Translations under genes and position numbers: made by a program
Origin: Aquifex aeolicus
Lineage (GTDB): Bacteria > Aquificota > Aquificia > Aquificales > Aquificaceae
NCBI GenBank assembly: GCA_015662815.1
Contig: DQTK01000147.1
Location: forward strand, 1 to 6,330
DNA length: 6,330 nucleotides
Direction of reading: 5' to 3'
The notes under the pieces: model-generated
Databases searched by the model: none
What the model was told of the DNA's origin: nothing
The model's input: the letters and a program-made list of their open reading frames with translations, nothing else
In this document: positions 1 through 5,578 of the stretch, in pieces
How positions within the stretch are numbered: position 1 is the stretch's first letter
How the letters are laid out: each line of letters starts with the position of its first letter

Positions 1-593
1 AGAACAGGAAGAGCCAAACATCTTTCTATAAATTCAATTTCCACAATATCATCATTTAGGTCTTTTATTTTCCCTTTACAGTATATTGGAAGTTCTTTAT
101 AGGAGAATACGAACAAAACACTTTCTTCCTTTAGCTTTATAAGTTCTACTTCCTTCAGCATGAATTTTCTTTCTTTTTCTTCTATCTGCTTTATTTTCTG
201 AAGTTCCTTATTAATAGTTTCGAAGTATTCGGTGTGGGCTTTTTCCACCGCTTCAAGAACTTTTTCTATAGTATTGAAAAGTTTTTTTAGGATATTTACA
301 TCGGAACGGTTTAATTCCTCCTTCGTCTTAACCAAATAATCTAAAAAATCCCTAAGAATTGTGAGAAGTATACCGGATATTACAGGTTTTATGTTTTTAC
401 CTCTGCTAGCGTAGCTGAGGGCTAAATTGTAGAAGAAGTCCTTATGGATTTTTTCTTTAAAAAGTTGATTGTAAAAGATATCTGCCACCTTTAAAATTTC
501 CCCATCATTTTCTATATACCTACCCGCAAGTTTTTTCAATTTATTCCTGAATTCCTTTTCGTAGCTTATGAGGAATTCTCTTAGTATATTCAT
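1..593 (-). CDS. Helical protein of unknown function, partial (C-terminus beyond left edge); possible PilZ-like domain
   Basis: The frame is open from an ATG at 593-591 to the left edge with no stop: 197 complete codons, product starting MNILREFLIS. I do not recognise the family with confidence. Residues about 1-155 are almost entirely charged amphipathic helix, the last part (about 105-155) rich in Lys/Glu and able to form a coiled coil. Around residue 158 the character changes to alternating beta-like sequence (VLFVFSYKELPIYCKGKIKD, then DDIVEIEFIE). A helical sensor or bundle followed by a small beta domain resembles PilZ-type proteins, which bind cyclic-di-GMP, but the diagnostic RxxxR and DxSxxG motifs are not visible, so this is only a guess. 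There is no signal peptide or membrane segment. It diverges from the fetB-like gene across 56 bp. The start is supported by a TATACT box 8 nt upstream and the absence of any Shine-Dalgarno. The CDS is near certain; the function is unknown. Confidence 0.85.
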   Translation of the reverse strand, partial: MNILREFLISYEKEFRNKLKKLAGRYIENDGEILKVADIFYNQLFKEKIHKDFFYNLALSYASRGKNIKPVISGILLTILRDFLDYLVKTKEELNRSDVNILKKLFNTIEKVLEAVEKAHTEYFETINKELQKIKQIEEKERKFMLKEVELIKLKEESVLFVFSYKELPIYCKGKIKDLNDDIVEIEFIERCLALPV

Positions 594-601
594 TTGTTTT
601 A

Positions 602-607
602 AGTATA
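602..607 (-). promoter_or_regulatory. Putative -10 box for the leftward gene (leaderless-type)
   Basis: On the minus strand this reads TATACT, five of six matches to TATAAT, followed by 8 nt (TAAAACAA) and the ATG at 593. No convincing -35 lies 16-18 nt upstream. No Shine-Dalgarno separates it from the start, so transcription would begin within a base or two of the ATG. It sits back-to-back with the rightward promoter. Confidence 0.5.
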
Positions 608-612
608 GCTCT

Positions 613-641
613 TTGGTAAGTAAAACTCTTGGTTATATAAT
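613..641 (+). promoter_or_regulatory. Sigma-70-type promoter of the fetB-like gene (leaderless-type)
   Basis: TTGGTA at 613-618 (four of six matches to TTGACA), a 17-nt spacer, and a perfect TATAAT at 636-641. Only 8 nt (CCTTCCTT) separate the -10 box from the ATG at 650, so the predicted transcription start falls at or next to the start codon. There is no Shine-Dalgarno. This is the best complete promoter in the window. Confidence 0.7.
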
Positions 642-649
642 CCTTCCTT

Positions 650-1399
650 ATGGACAATTGGGACGGTTGGATGTACCTAAACGCTTACTTGTTAGTCCTA
701 TTTACTTTTATAATTTCTTACATTGAAGGCTTAGGTATAGAAAGGGATATATTTTGGTCTTCCCTCAGAACACTTCTTCAGCTCCTTATTCTGGCTTATA
801 TCCTCAAATACATATTTAAGTTTTCCGAAATCGAAAAACAGTTTTTAGTATTTGCCTTTATGACGCTCGTTGCATCTTTGATATTTACCGAAAGGAGTAG
901 GAGCATAAAGCTTTTTCCTGTGGTTTACTTATCTATAACTTTAAGCTACGCATTACCTATACTTTTTCTCATATTTACGAAAACTTTAAAGACGGTTCCC
1001 CACGAACTTATTCCCTTCGGAGGTCTTATAATCGGAAATACTTTGAATAGTTTATCCCTTTTTTACGACAGAATAAAAGCAGAAGTAAAAAACAGAAAAG
1101 AGGAAATAGAAGCGAAGATAGCTTTAGGAGCTACACTGAGATGCGCATTGATTGATGTAATAAGGGACAGTATCAAAATGGCATTAATTCCTAAGTTAAA
1201 TTGGCTAAAGTCTGCGGGATTGGTGCATATTCCCGGTGTGGCTGTGGGTATGCTTGTCGCGGGAGTGAGTCCCCTGAAAGCTATTTTATTTCAAGTGGTC
1301 ATACTTTATACACTTTTATTTTCAGGAATTGTTGGAACTTCCCTGCTTGCATTTCTAGGCATTAAGGAGATTTTTGGGAAGAGTTTCGAAAAAGGTTAG
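650..1399 (+). CDS. fetB: FetB/UPF0014-family ABC-type membrane permease
   Basis: A 249-residue, very hydrophobic protein of the UPF0014 family. The E. coli member, FetB, pairs with the ATPase FetA in iron export and resistance to metal or oxidative stress. Family hallmarks are visible: SLRTLLQLLILAYIL (38-52), GGLIIGNTLNSLSL (124-137), the cytosolic ALGAT stretch (158-162), and IPGVAVGMLVAGVSPLKA (194-211). About seven hydrophobic segments span the protein, with a charged loop at 139-158. Length is normal for the family (about 250-260). The ATG at 650 is favoured because of the promoter 8 nt upstream; an in-frame ATG at 671 (residue 8) is the alternative. No FetA-like ATPase is encoded in the window, so the partner must be elsewhere. 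The next gene starts 21 nt after the stop. Family assignment is firm; the substrate is inferred from E. coli. Confidence 0.9.
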   Translation: MDNWDGWMYLNAYLLVLFTFIISYIEGLGIERDIFWSSLRTLLQLLILAYILKYIFKFSEIEKQFLVFAFMTLVASLIFTERSRSIKLFPVVYLSITLSYALPILFLIFTKTLKTVPHELIPFGGLIIGNTLNSLSLFYDRIKAEVKNRKEEIEAKIALGATLRCALIDVIRDSIKMALIPKLNWLKSAGLVHIPGVAVGMLVAGVSPLKAILFQVVILYTLLFSGIVGTSLLAFLGIKEIFGKSFEKG

Positions 1400-1412
1400 T
1401 ATTTACTATAAT
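1384..1412 (+). promoter_or_regulatory. Putative promoter before the small FAD protein (leaderless-type)
   Basis: A perfect TATAAT at 1407-1412 lies inside the 21-nt gap after the fetB-like stop codon, 8 nt before the ATG at 1421. With a 17-nt spacer the -35 position is TTTCGA (1384-1389), a poor match lying within the end of the fetB-like gene. There is no Shine-Dalgarno before the ATG. A separate start of transcription for the downstream pair is therefore likely, although read-through from the fetB-like gene is also possible. Confidence 0.5.
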
Positions 1413-1420
1413 TTATTCTT

Positions 1421-2035
1421 ATGAGATACGACGTAATCATTATAGGCGGTGGTCCGGCAGGACTCGGTTGTGCTCTTACCTTTGCCTCTTCACAGGGAAG
1501 AGGATGGCAATGGGCTGAAGGAAGAAAATTTTTAGTTATAGACGATGGAAAATCGGACCTCCATAAAGCAATGCTCAACAACGTACCGGGCGTTTCGATA
1601 GGAACTAAAGGAAGTGAGCTTTTAGAACAAATAAGAGAACAGATAAAATCTCTTAGTGAAAACGTTGAGTTTATAGAAGATACAGCTTTAAGGGTTGAAG
1701 GAGATAAGGGTAATTTTAAAGTTCATACTAAAAGCGGTAATGTTTATGAAGCAGATTACGTAGTGCTGGCTTCCGGATTCCATAAGTTCGAAATAGAATG
1801 TGAAGGAGCAGAAGTAATTGATAATCCCAAATCTCCCAAGCCCGGAAGAGTGATGATAAAACACGATGGAGATTACAAGGTAAGAGATGGTCTGTATGTT
1901 GCAGGATTACTTGCAGGATTAAGTTCTATGTATGCCGCGGCTGCCGGTAGCGGAGTTCAGGTTGCTATAAATATACTCTCCGAATGGGCAGGTAAGCCTA
2001 TAGTAATACACGACGTTCTGCCCGATAAAGATTGA
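1421..2035 (+). CDS. Small FAD-binding oxidoreductase, thioredoxin-reductase-like fold without the NAD(P)H domain (LipT-like candidate)
   Basis: A 204-residue flavoprotein. The N-terminus is a classic FAD Rossmann motif, YDVIIIGGGPAG (3-14), with the second strand ending in FLVIDDG (37-43). VVLASGF (114-120) is the usual strand before the C-terminal part, and DGLYVAGLLAG (156-166) is the second FAD contact region. In thioredoxin reductases a NAD(P)H domain of about 120 residues carrying CxxC is inserted between these blocks. Here it is absent, leaving only Cys17 and Cys127. The usual Asp of the GD motif is Leu162. Residues 25-37 (QGRGWQWAEGRKF) are an odd insertion between the first helix and second strand. 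It was probably built for electron transfer from a protein partner rather than direct NAD(P)H use (inference). Flavoproteins called LipT accompany lipS1/lipS2 in some genomes; the LipS-like gene about 2 kb away makes that a candidate role, not shown. The next gene overlaps its stop by 4 nt. Confidence 0.85.
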   Translation: MRYDVIIIGGGPAGLGCALTFASSQGRGWQWAEGRKFLVIDDGKSDLHKAMLNNVPGVSIGTKGSELLEQIREQIKSLSENVEFIEDTALRVEGDKGNFKVHTKSGNVYEADYVVLASGFHKFEIECEGAEVIDNPKSPKPGRVMIKHDGDYKVRDGLYVAGLLAGLSSMYAAAAGSGVQVAINILSEWAGKPIVIHDVLPDKD

Positions 2036-2904
2036 AAGGAACTGTAGCTTCTCTTCTTTTAAGCTTTCTATTTATTGCGTTAGTTTTTTACTTTCTACCT
2101 TTTCACCAACTAATACAAGACATTGAAAAAATAGATTTACTTATCTTCTTTTCAGCCTTTCTTTTGTATACACTTAGTCAAATTACGCGTAGTTTGAAGT
2201 GGAGTATTTTGTTAAGAATTCCCTTTAGGGAAAGTTTTTTTCTCAACTCTGCAAACTTATTTTTAAATAACATACTGCCTGCAAGGAGCGGTGAACTTAG
2301 CTGGTTTTATTACACTAAAAGGCTGGGTATAGAGCTCAGATACTCTTTCTGGGGTTTTATCGTAGGAAGAATTTACGACATGATGGGTTTACTTACAGTA
2401 GTTTTCTCCAGTTACCTCTGGATAAAATTCGGGATATCTCAAGCTTTATCTTTCTTAGTATTGATTATTATCCTTAGCCCTTTCTTTCAAAAGGTAATTT
2501 TCCTTATTCCGGAATTTTGGAAATTTAAAGAAATTAAAAATTTTCTATTCAAGGAATTTTCTCCAAAACTTTCATTCCTCCTTTTCTCTATATCGGTTAT
2601 GTCCTTCTTTTTGAAAGCAGAGTCCACCTACTTAATAGTATATTCCGTATCGAATCTGGACCTATTTGTTTATATCCTGGGATTCTTAGGAGGAGAGCTT
2701 TCTTCGGTGCTTCCAATACACGGTTTTATGGGATATGGAACTTATGAAGCAGGTTTCCTCATTCCTTTAGAAATTACCGGCATTGAAATAAAGGAAGGAT
2801 TAAAGATAGGATTCTTAACTCATAACTTTTTGCTCTTTTCTTCCACAATCTGGGGAATTTTATCTATACTTTATTTACAAATTTTTTCTCGTAAAGCTCC
2901 CTAA
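2032..2904 (+). CDS. Lysylphosphatidylglycerol synthetase TM-region family membrane protein (LPG_synthase_TM, formerly UPF0104)
   Basis: A 290-residue integral membrane protein with about seven to eight hydrophobic segments, the first at residues 7-23. Two family signatures are clear: LNNILPARSGELSWFYYTKR (78-97), matching the N-x-x-L-P-x-R-x-G-E block, and LPIHGFMGYGTYEAGF (227-242), matching the Pro/Gly-rich motif ending in E. Members of this family resemble the membrane part of MprF, but stand-alone proteins like this lack the aminoacyl-transfer domain; their substrates are mostly unknown lipids or lipid-linked intermediates. The start is TTG at 2032-2034, overlapping the preceding TGA (ATTGA), which implies translational coupling; no ATG lies near and the upstream ribosome site is weak (ATAAAG). 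The 3' end overlaps the convergent dxr by 41 bp. The family is confident; the function is not assigned. Confidence 0.88.
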   Translation: MKGTVASLLLSFLFIALVFYFLPFHQLIQDIEKIDLLIFFSAFLLYTLSQITRSLKWSILLRIPFRESFFLNSANLFLNNILPARSGELSWFYYTKRLGIELRYSFWGFIVGRIYDMMGLLTVVFSSYLWIKFGISQALSFLVLIIILSPFFQKVIFLIPEFWKFKEIKNFLFKEFSPKLSFLLFSISVMSFFLKAESTYLIVYSVSNLDLFVYILGFLGGELSSVLPIHGFMGYGTYEAGFLIPLEITGIEIKEGLKIGFLTHNFLLFSSTIWGILSILYLQIFSRKAP

Positions 2905-4006
2905 CTTTTCTTCTTCCCCATTCTACCGCTTCGAGTATTTCTTCAACATTTTCAGGATCTCGGATATTTACTTCACTTAAAGTTTCTTCTATTAAATCAG
3001 CTATATCGAGAAAAGATATTTTTCTCTCGAGGAATAGGCTTACAGCTTCTTCATCGGCTCCGACAAGTACGGGAACATAGACTCCACCCATAAAACCTGC
3101 CCACTTTGCCAAGTCAATAGCTTTAAACCTGCTCGTATCTACTTTTTCGAAGTTAATGGGAGAAAGCTCTATTAAAGATACCTTCTTGAAAGGATATTTT
3201 TTTCTCTCTGGATAAAAAAGGGAATAGAGAATTGGTATCTTCATATCTGTCTGAGATGTATGCATTATGAAACTGTTGTCTTTTAGTTCAATAATCCCAT
3301 GGACAACGCTCTGCGGGTGTATGACTACTTTTATTATATCCAGTGGAAGGTCGAAAAGGTAAGATGCTTCCAGCATTTCAAAACCTTTATTCATAAGCGT
3401 TGCAGAATCAACAGTTATTTTTGCTCCCATATTCCATCTGGGATGTTTTAGTGCTTCTTCTACACTTACATCTTTTAGTTCATCGAGAGATTTATCCTTA
3501 AAAGGTCCCCCCGAGGCAGTCAAATAAACGTACTTTATCTCACTTATTCTGTGGGCATTCAAAAGCTGAAAAAGGGCGTTGTGTTCACTATCTACGGGAA
3601 TAACCTTATTCCTGTGTTTTTTAATAAACTCACCTAAGCATATGATCGATTCTTTATTGGAAGCCAGCAAAATTTTTCCATTTTTCAGTATTTCGTACGC
3701 AGGTTTTATCCCGTAAATTCCGGAAATTGCGTTCATCAATTTATCAGATTCAGAGATAATTGCCTTTAATCCCTCATCTCCGTGAAGATACGTAGACTCT
3801 TTCGGCAGTGCTTCAAGCCAATCCTTAGTAGGCTCCTGATAGGAAACTACATATTTTGGTTTATGCTTTTGAGCCTGCTGAAGAAGCTTATCCGATGTTC
3901 TATTTGCTAAAATTCCTACCAGCTCTATCTCTTCTTTGAACTTCTCGTAAACTTCAAGGGTTTGAGAGCCTATTGAACCGGTTGAACCCAGAATACCAAG
4001 TTTCAT
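2864..4006 (-). CDS. dxr: 1-deoxy-D-xylulose 5-phosphate reductoisomerase (Dxr/IspC)
   Basis: This enzyme converts 1-deoxy-D-xylulose 5-phosphate to 2-C-methyl-D-erythritol 4-phosphate using NADPH, the committed step of the MEP isoprenoid pathway, in the cytoplasm. At 380 residues it is close to the usual length. The N-terminal NADPH motif is LGILGSTGSIGSQTLEV (3-19) and LLASNKES is at 113-120. Metal ligands are Asp139, Glu141 (VDSEHN) and Glu210. The substrate loop HPRWNMG (188-194) and DSATLMNKGFEMLEA (200-214) match the E. coli enzyme with a constant offset of 21 in this part. IHPQSVVHG (229-237) is also intact. The C-terminal segment GGVYVPVLVGADEEAV (307-322) departs from the common GGTAPAVLNAANEVAV form but keeps its spacing. 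The start has no Shine-Dalgarno and a TATAAT box 6 nt upstream. It follows the radical-SAM gene by 28 nt and ends inside the convergent membrane-protein gene. Confidence 0.97.
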   Translation of the reverse strand: MKLGILGSTGSIGSQTLEVYEKFKEEIELVGILANRTSDKLLQQAQKHKPKYVVSYQEPTKDWLEALPKESTYLHGDEGLKAIISESDKLMNAISGIYGIKPAYEILKNGKILLASNKESIICLGEFIKKHRNKVIPVDSEHNALFQLLNAHRISEIKYVYLTASGGPFKDKSLDELKDVSVEEALKHPRWNMGAKITVDSATLMNKGFEMLEASYLFDLPLDIIKVVIHPQSVVHGIIELKDNSFIMHTSQTDMKIPILYSLFYPERKKYPFKKVSLIELSPINFEKVDTSRFKAIDLAKWAGFMGGVYVPVLVGADEEAVSLFLERKISFLDIADLIEETLSEVNIRDPENVEEILEAVEWGRRKVRELYEKKFVNKV

Positions 4007-4012
4007 GACACA

Positions 4013-4038
4013 ATTATATTAAAAGGTATCCTCGTCAA
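4013..4038 (-). promoter_or_regulatory. dxr: Putative internal promoter of dxr (leaderless-type)
   Basis: On the minus strand TTGACG (4038-4033) overlaps the TGA stop of the radical-SAM gene, and a perfect TATAAT occupies 4018-4013. Six nt (TGTGTC) separate this from the dxr ATG, which places the predicted transcription start on the A of ATG. The spacer is only 14 nt, shorter than the usual 16-18, so the -35 call is less sure than the -10. No ribosome binding site precedes dxr. Confidence 0.5.
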
Positions 4039-5057
4039 GAATCCATAGTTTGAAACACCATAGAGTAAACCGTAGAACAACAGTTTGGTGACACGATGGG
4101 TTCCAAACCTAGGGCTTTTGAATAAGTAACTATACCTTCTGCGGGAAAGGCTATTCCGTTTACCCCTGCGAGAACCGCGTACGCATCGAGTTTAATCCTT
4201 TCCGTTCCTGCCGGTCTTGCACACCCTATAACCACAGGAGCATTTTGAACCTGTTTTCTAGCGTAAAGTACTACCTCCGCAGTTTCTTCTGTCTTGGGAG
4301 GTGGAAGCAATTGAAATTTCGCTTTTCCATAATAGGGCATTATTACTACTAATACAAGGGCATCGGGACTGTATTTTGCTATCATATCTATTGCTCTGAA
4401 CTCCCCTTTTATCTTTCCGTAGTGGAGCCCTATTATTACGTGTGGTACTATTCTGAGCCCCGCATCCTTGAGAAGTTTCAGAGAATGGTCGTAATCTTCC
4501 GTAGTTTTATGAGGGAGCTTGTAAACTTGAGCTATTGTATCGTTATCCCCTATTATGTCAAGCAGTACTGCATCAACCCCGGCATATTTTAAACCCTCAA
4601 CGTATTTTTCGTCTACAAGACCCACATGACATGTAAGGAGAAAACCGAGTTCTTCCTTTAAGTATTTCATAGCGTCAAAGAAGTCCCAAAGGGGTACGTA
4701 TCCGTTTTTATCGGAGCCTCCGGAGATTAAAACCCCTTCTATTCCCTTGGCTTTAAGCTCTTCTCCTACTTTCACGAGTTCTTCCGGAGTTATTGCGGGA
4801 ATCATGTGCCACAAAATTTTTGATGCACAGTGATCGCACATAAGCTCACAGTTTCTTCCGGTAACCGATATATCTACAAATTTAGGAGGTGAATCTACCG
4901 AAAAATCTTCAACTTGGTAGTGTTTAAAGCCGGGAGAGTAAAAGAAAATTTTATTTCCAAAATTCCTTTTTCTTATTTCATAACCTTCAGAAAGTTTATC
5001 TACCAGTTCCTCTTTTAATTCAACATCAAGTTCCTCTATAGCATCAATAATATTCAT
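4035..5057 (-). CDS. Radical SAM protein, component of LipS1/LipS2-type lipoyl synthase (LipS2 more likely)
   Basis: A 340-residue radical SAM enzyme. The [4Fe-4S] motif is CELMCDHC (Cys70, Cys74, Cys77) and the SAM-binding glycines are in LISGGSD (110-116). Further landmarks are HVGLVD (144-149), LLDIIGDNDTIAQVYKL (165-181), IGLHYGKIKGE (209-219), GCARPAG (278-284) and a terminal region with adjacent Cys326-Cys327. This pattern fits the biotin-synthase-like proteins (COG1856 as I recall it) that include an archaeal-type lipoyl synthase subunit. Two such proteins, LipS1 and LipS2, together insert the two sulfurs into octanoyl-protein. Cys143, Cys279, Cys326 and Cys327 could bind an auxiliary cluster, which lipoyl synthases need (inference). 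The location directly downstream of lbpA supports lipoylation of LbpA. A GGGAG ribosome site lies 7 nt before the ATG. It is not BioB or classical LipA: LipA's N-terminal CX4CX5C motif is missing. Family membership is strong; the LipS1 versus LipS2 choice is uncertain. Confidence 0.85.
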   Translation of the reverse strand: MNIIDAIEELDVELKEELVDKLSEGYEIRKRNFGNKIFFYSPGFKHYQVEDFSVDSPPKFVDISVTGRNCELMCDHCASKILWHMIPAITPEELVKVGEELKAKGIEGVLISGGSDKNGYVPLWDFFDAMKYLKEELGFLLTCHVGLVDEKYVEGLKYAGVDAVLLDIIGDNDTIAQVYKLPHKTTEDYDHSLKLLKDAGLRIVPHVIIGLHYGKIKGEFRAIDMIAKYSPDALVLVVIMPYYGKAKFQLLPPPKTEETAEVVLYARKQVQNAPVVIGCARPAGTERIKLDAYAVLAGVNGIAFPAEGIVTYSKALGLEPIVSPNCCSTVYSMVFQTMDS

Positions 5058-5064
5058 TGTCTTG

Positions 5065-5069
5065 CTCCC
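5065..5069 (-). promoter_or_regulatory. Ribosome binding site of the radical-SAM gene
   Basis: GGGAG on the minus strand, 7 nt before the ATG at 5057; it fixes this start. It forms one arm of a small inverted repeat (TCCC-TTTT-GGGA, 5066-5077). Confidence 0.65.
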
Positions 5070-5099
5070 AAAAGGGATATAAAAAGGAAAAGAAAGCGA

Positions 5100-5549
5100 T
5101 TAACCGCACTTTACTCCTTTTTCTTGTACTATTGGTTGGAGAAGTTCCATAGCTTTAGCTGCATCTACAAGTTCAGCTTTTACGGCTTCAGGATCTGCAG
5201 GTTTTAACTTAACTATCCATCCTTGTCCGTAAGGGTCATCATTTGCAAGTGCGGGATTACCTCTAAGAGTTTCGTTAATTTCTACGATTTCACCTTCAAA
5301 AGGTGCGGGTACAGGTCCGACCCACTTTCCGCTTTCGATAGTAGCAACACTTTTGTCCTTCTTTACGGCTTTCCCCACTTTCTTAGGCGTGTAAGCAACA
5401 AGTCTTCCTGCTATGGCGGCGGCTACGGAAGTAAGCCCGATGGTAAAGGTTCCATCTCCCTCATCTTTAGCCCAGATAAAAGCATTCTTATCAGGGTTGA
5501 TGTAATAGAGTCTATCCTCCGGAAGAGGACATCCGTTAACTTCTGCCAT
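5100..5549 (-). CDS. lbpA: Lipoate-binding protein LbpA (GcvH-like, sulfur-oxidation type)
   Basis: A 149-residue protein of the GcvH fold, often annotated as glycine cleavage H protein. The lipoylation hairpin is ATIESGKWVGPVPAPFEGEI (69-88), with Lys75 as the modified lysine. The usual LTSVAAAIAGRLV (39-51) and GWIVKLKP (110-117) segments flank it. The N-terminus NGCPLPEDRLYYI (5-17), with Cys7, is the form found in LbpA of sHdr sulfur oxidisers rather than in GcvH, which begins directly at the Y-x-x-x-H-E/W region. A second cysteine is Cys148, two residues from the end. The lipoyl arm is thought to carry sulfur or electrons for the sHdr complex. Neighbours agree: a DsrE-like gene 29 nt upstream and a LipS-like gene 42 nt downstream, and no glycine-cleavage P, T or L genes. 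It has the strongest ribosome site in the window. High confidence in the fold and lipoylation; good confidence in LbpA over GcvH from context. Confidence 0.92.
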   Translation of the reverse strand: MAEVNGCPLPEDRLYYINPDKNAFIWAKDEGDGTFTIGLTSVAAAIAGRLVAYTPKKVGKAVKKDKSVATIESGKWVGPVPAPFEGEIVEINETLRGNPALANDDPYGQGWIVKLKPADPEAVKAELVDAAKAMELLQPIVQEKGVKCG

Positions 5550-5553
5550 TTCA

Positions 5554-5561
5554 CACCTCCC
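5554..5561 (-). promoter_or_regulatory. lbpA: Strong Shine-Dalgarno of lbpA
   Basis: The minus strand reads GGGAGGTG ending 4 nt before the ATG at 5549, the best anti-16S match in the window. It confirms the start and predicts high translation of LbpA, as expected for a carrier protein. Confidence 0.85.
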
Positions 5562-5578
5562 TTAAATTTATTCGAAGA

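Noticed and set aside
1396..1581. Minus-strand open frame of 61 codons
   Set aside because: It lies antisense to the start of the FAD protein, has no ribosome site or recognisable domain, and its composition is that of a shadow frame.
4035..5057. Biotin synthase (BioB) or classical LipA
   Set aside because: LipA's N-terminal auxiliary CX4CX5C motif is absent and the landmark motifs differ from BioB. They fit the LipS-type branch of biotin-synthase-like proteins.
5066..5077. Hairpin TCCC-TTTT-GGGA hiding the radical-SAM ribosome site as a regulatory switch
   Set aside because: The stem is only 4 bp, which would not be stable in a thermophile, so it is probably chance.
5100..5549. Glycine cleavage system H protein (GcvH)
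   Set aside because: The NGC-type N-terminus and the DsrE/LipS/HdrA-like neighbours favour LbpA. No other glycine-cleavage genes are present. GcvH remains the fold relative.
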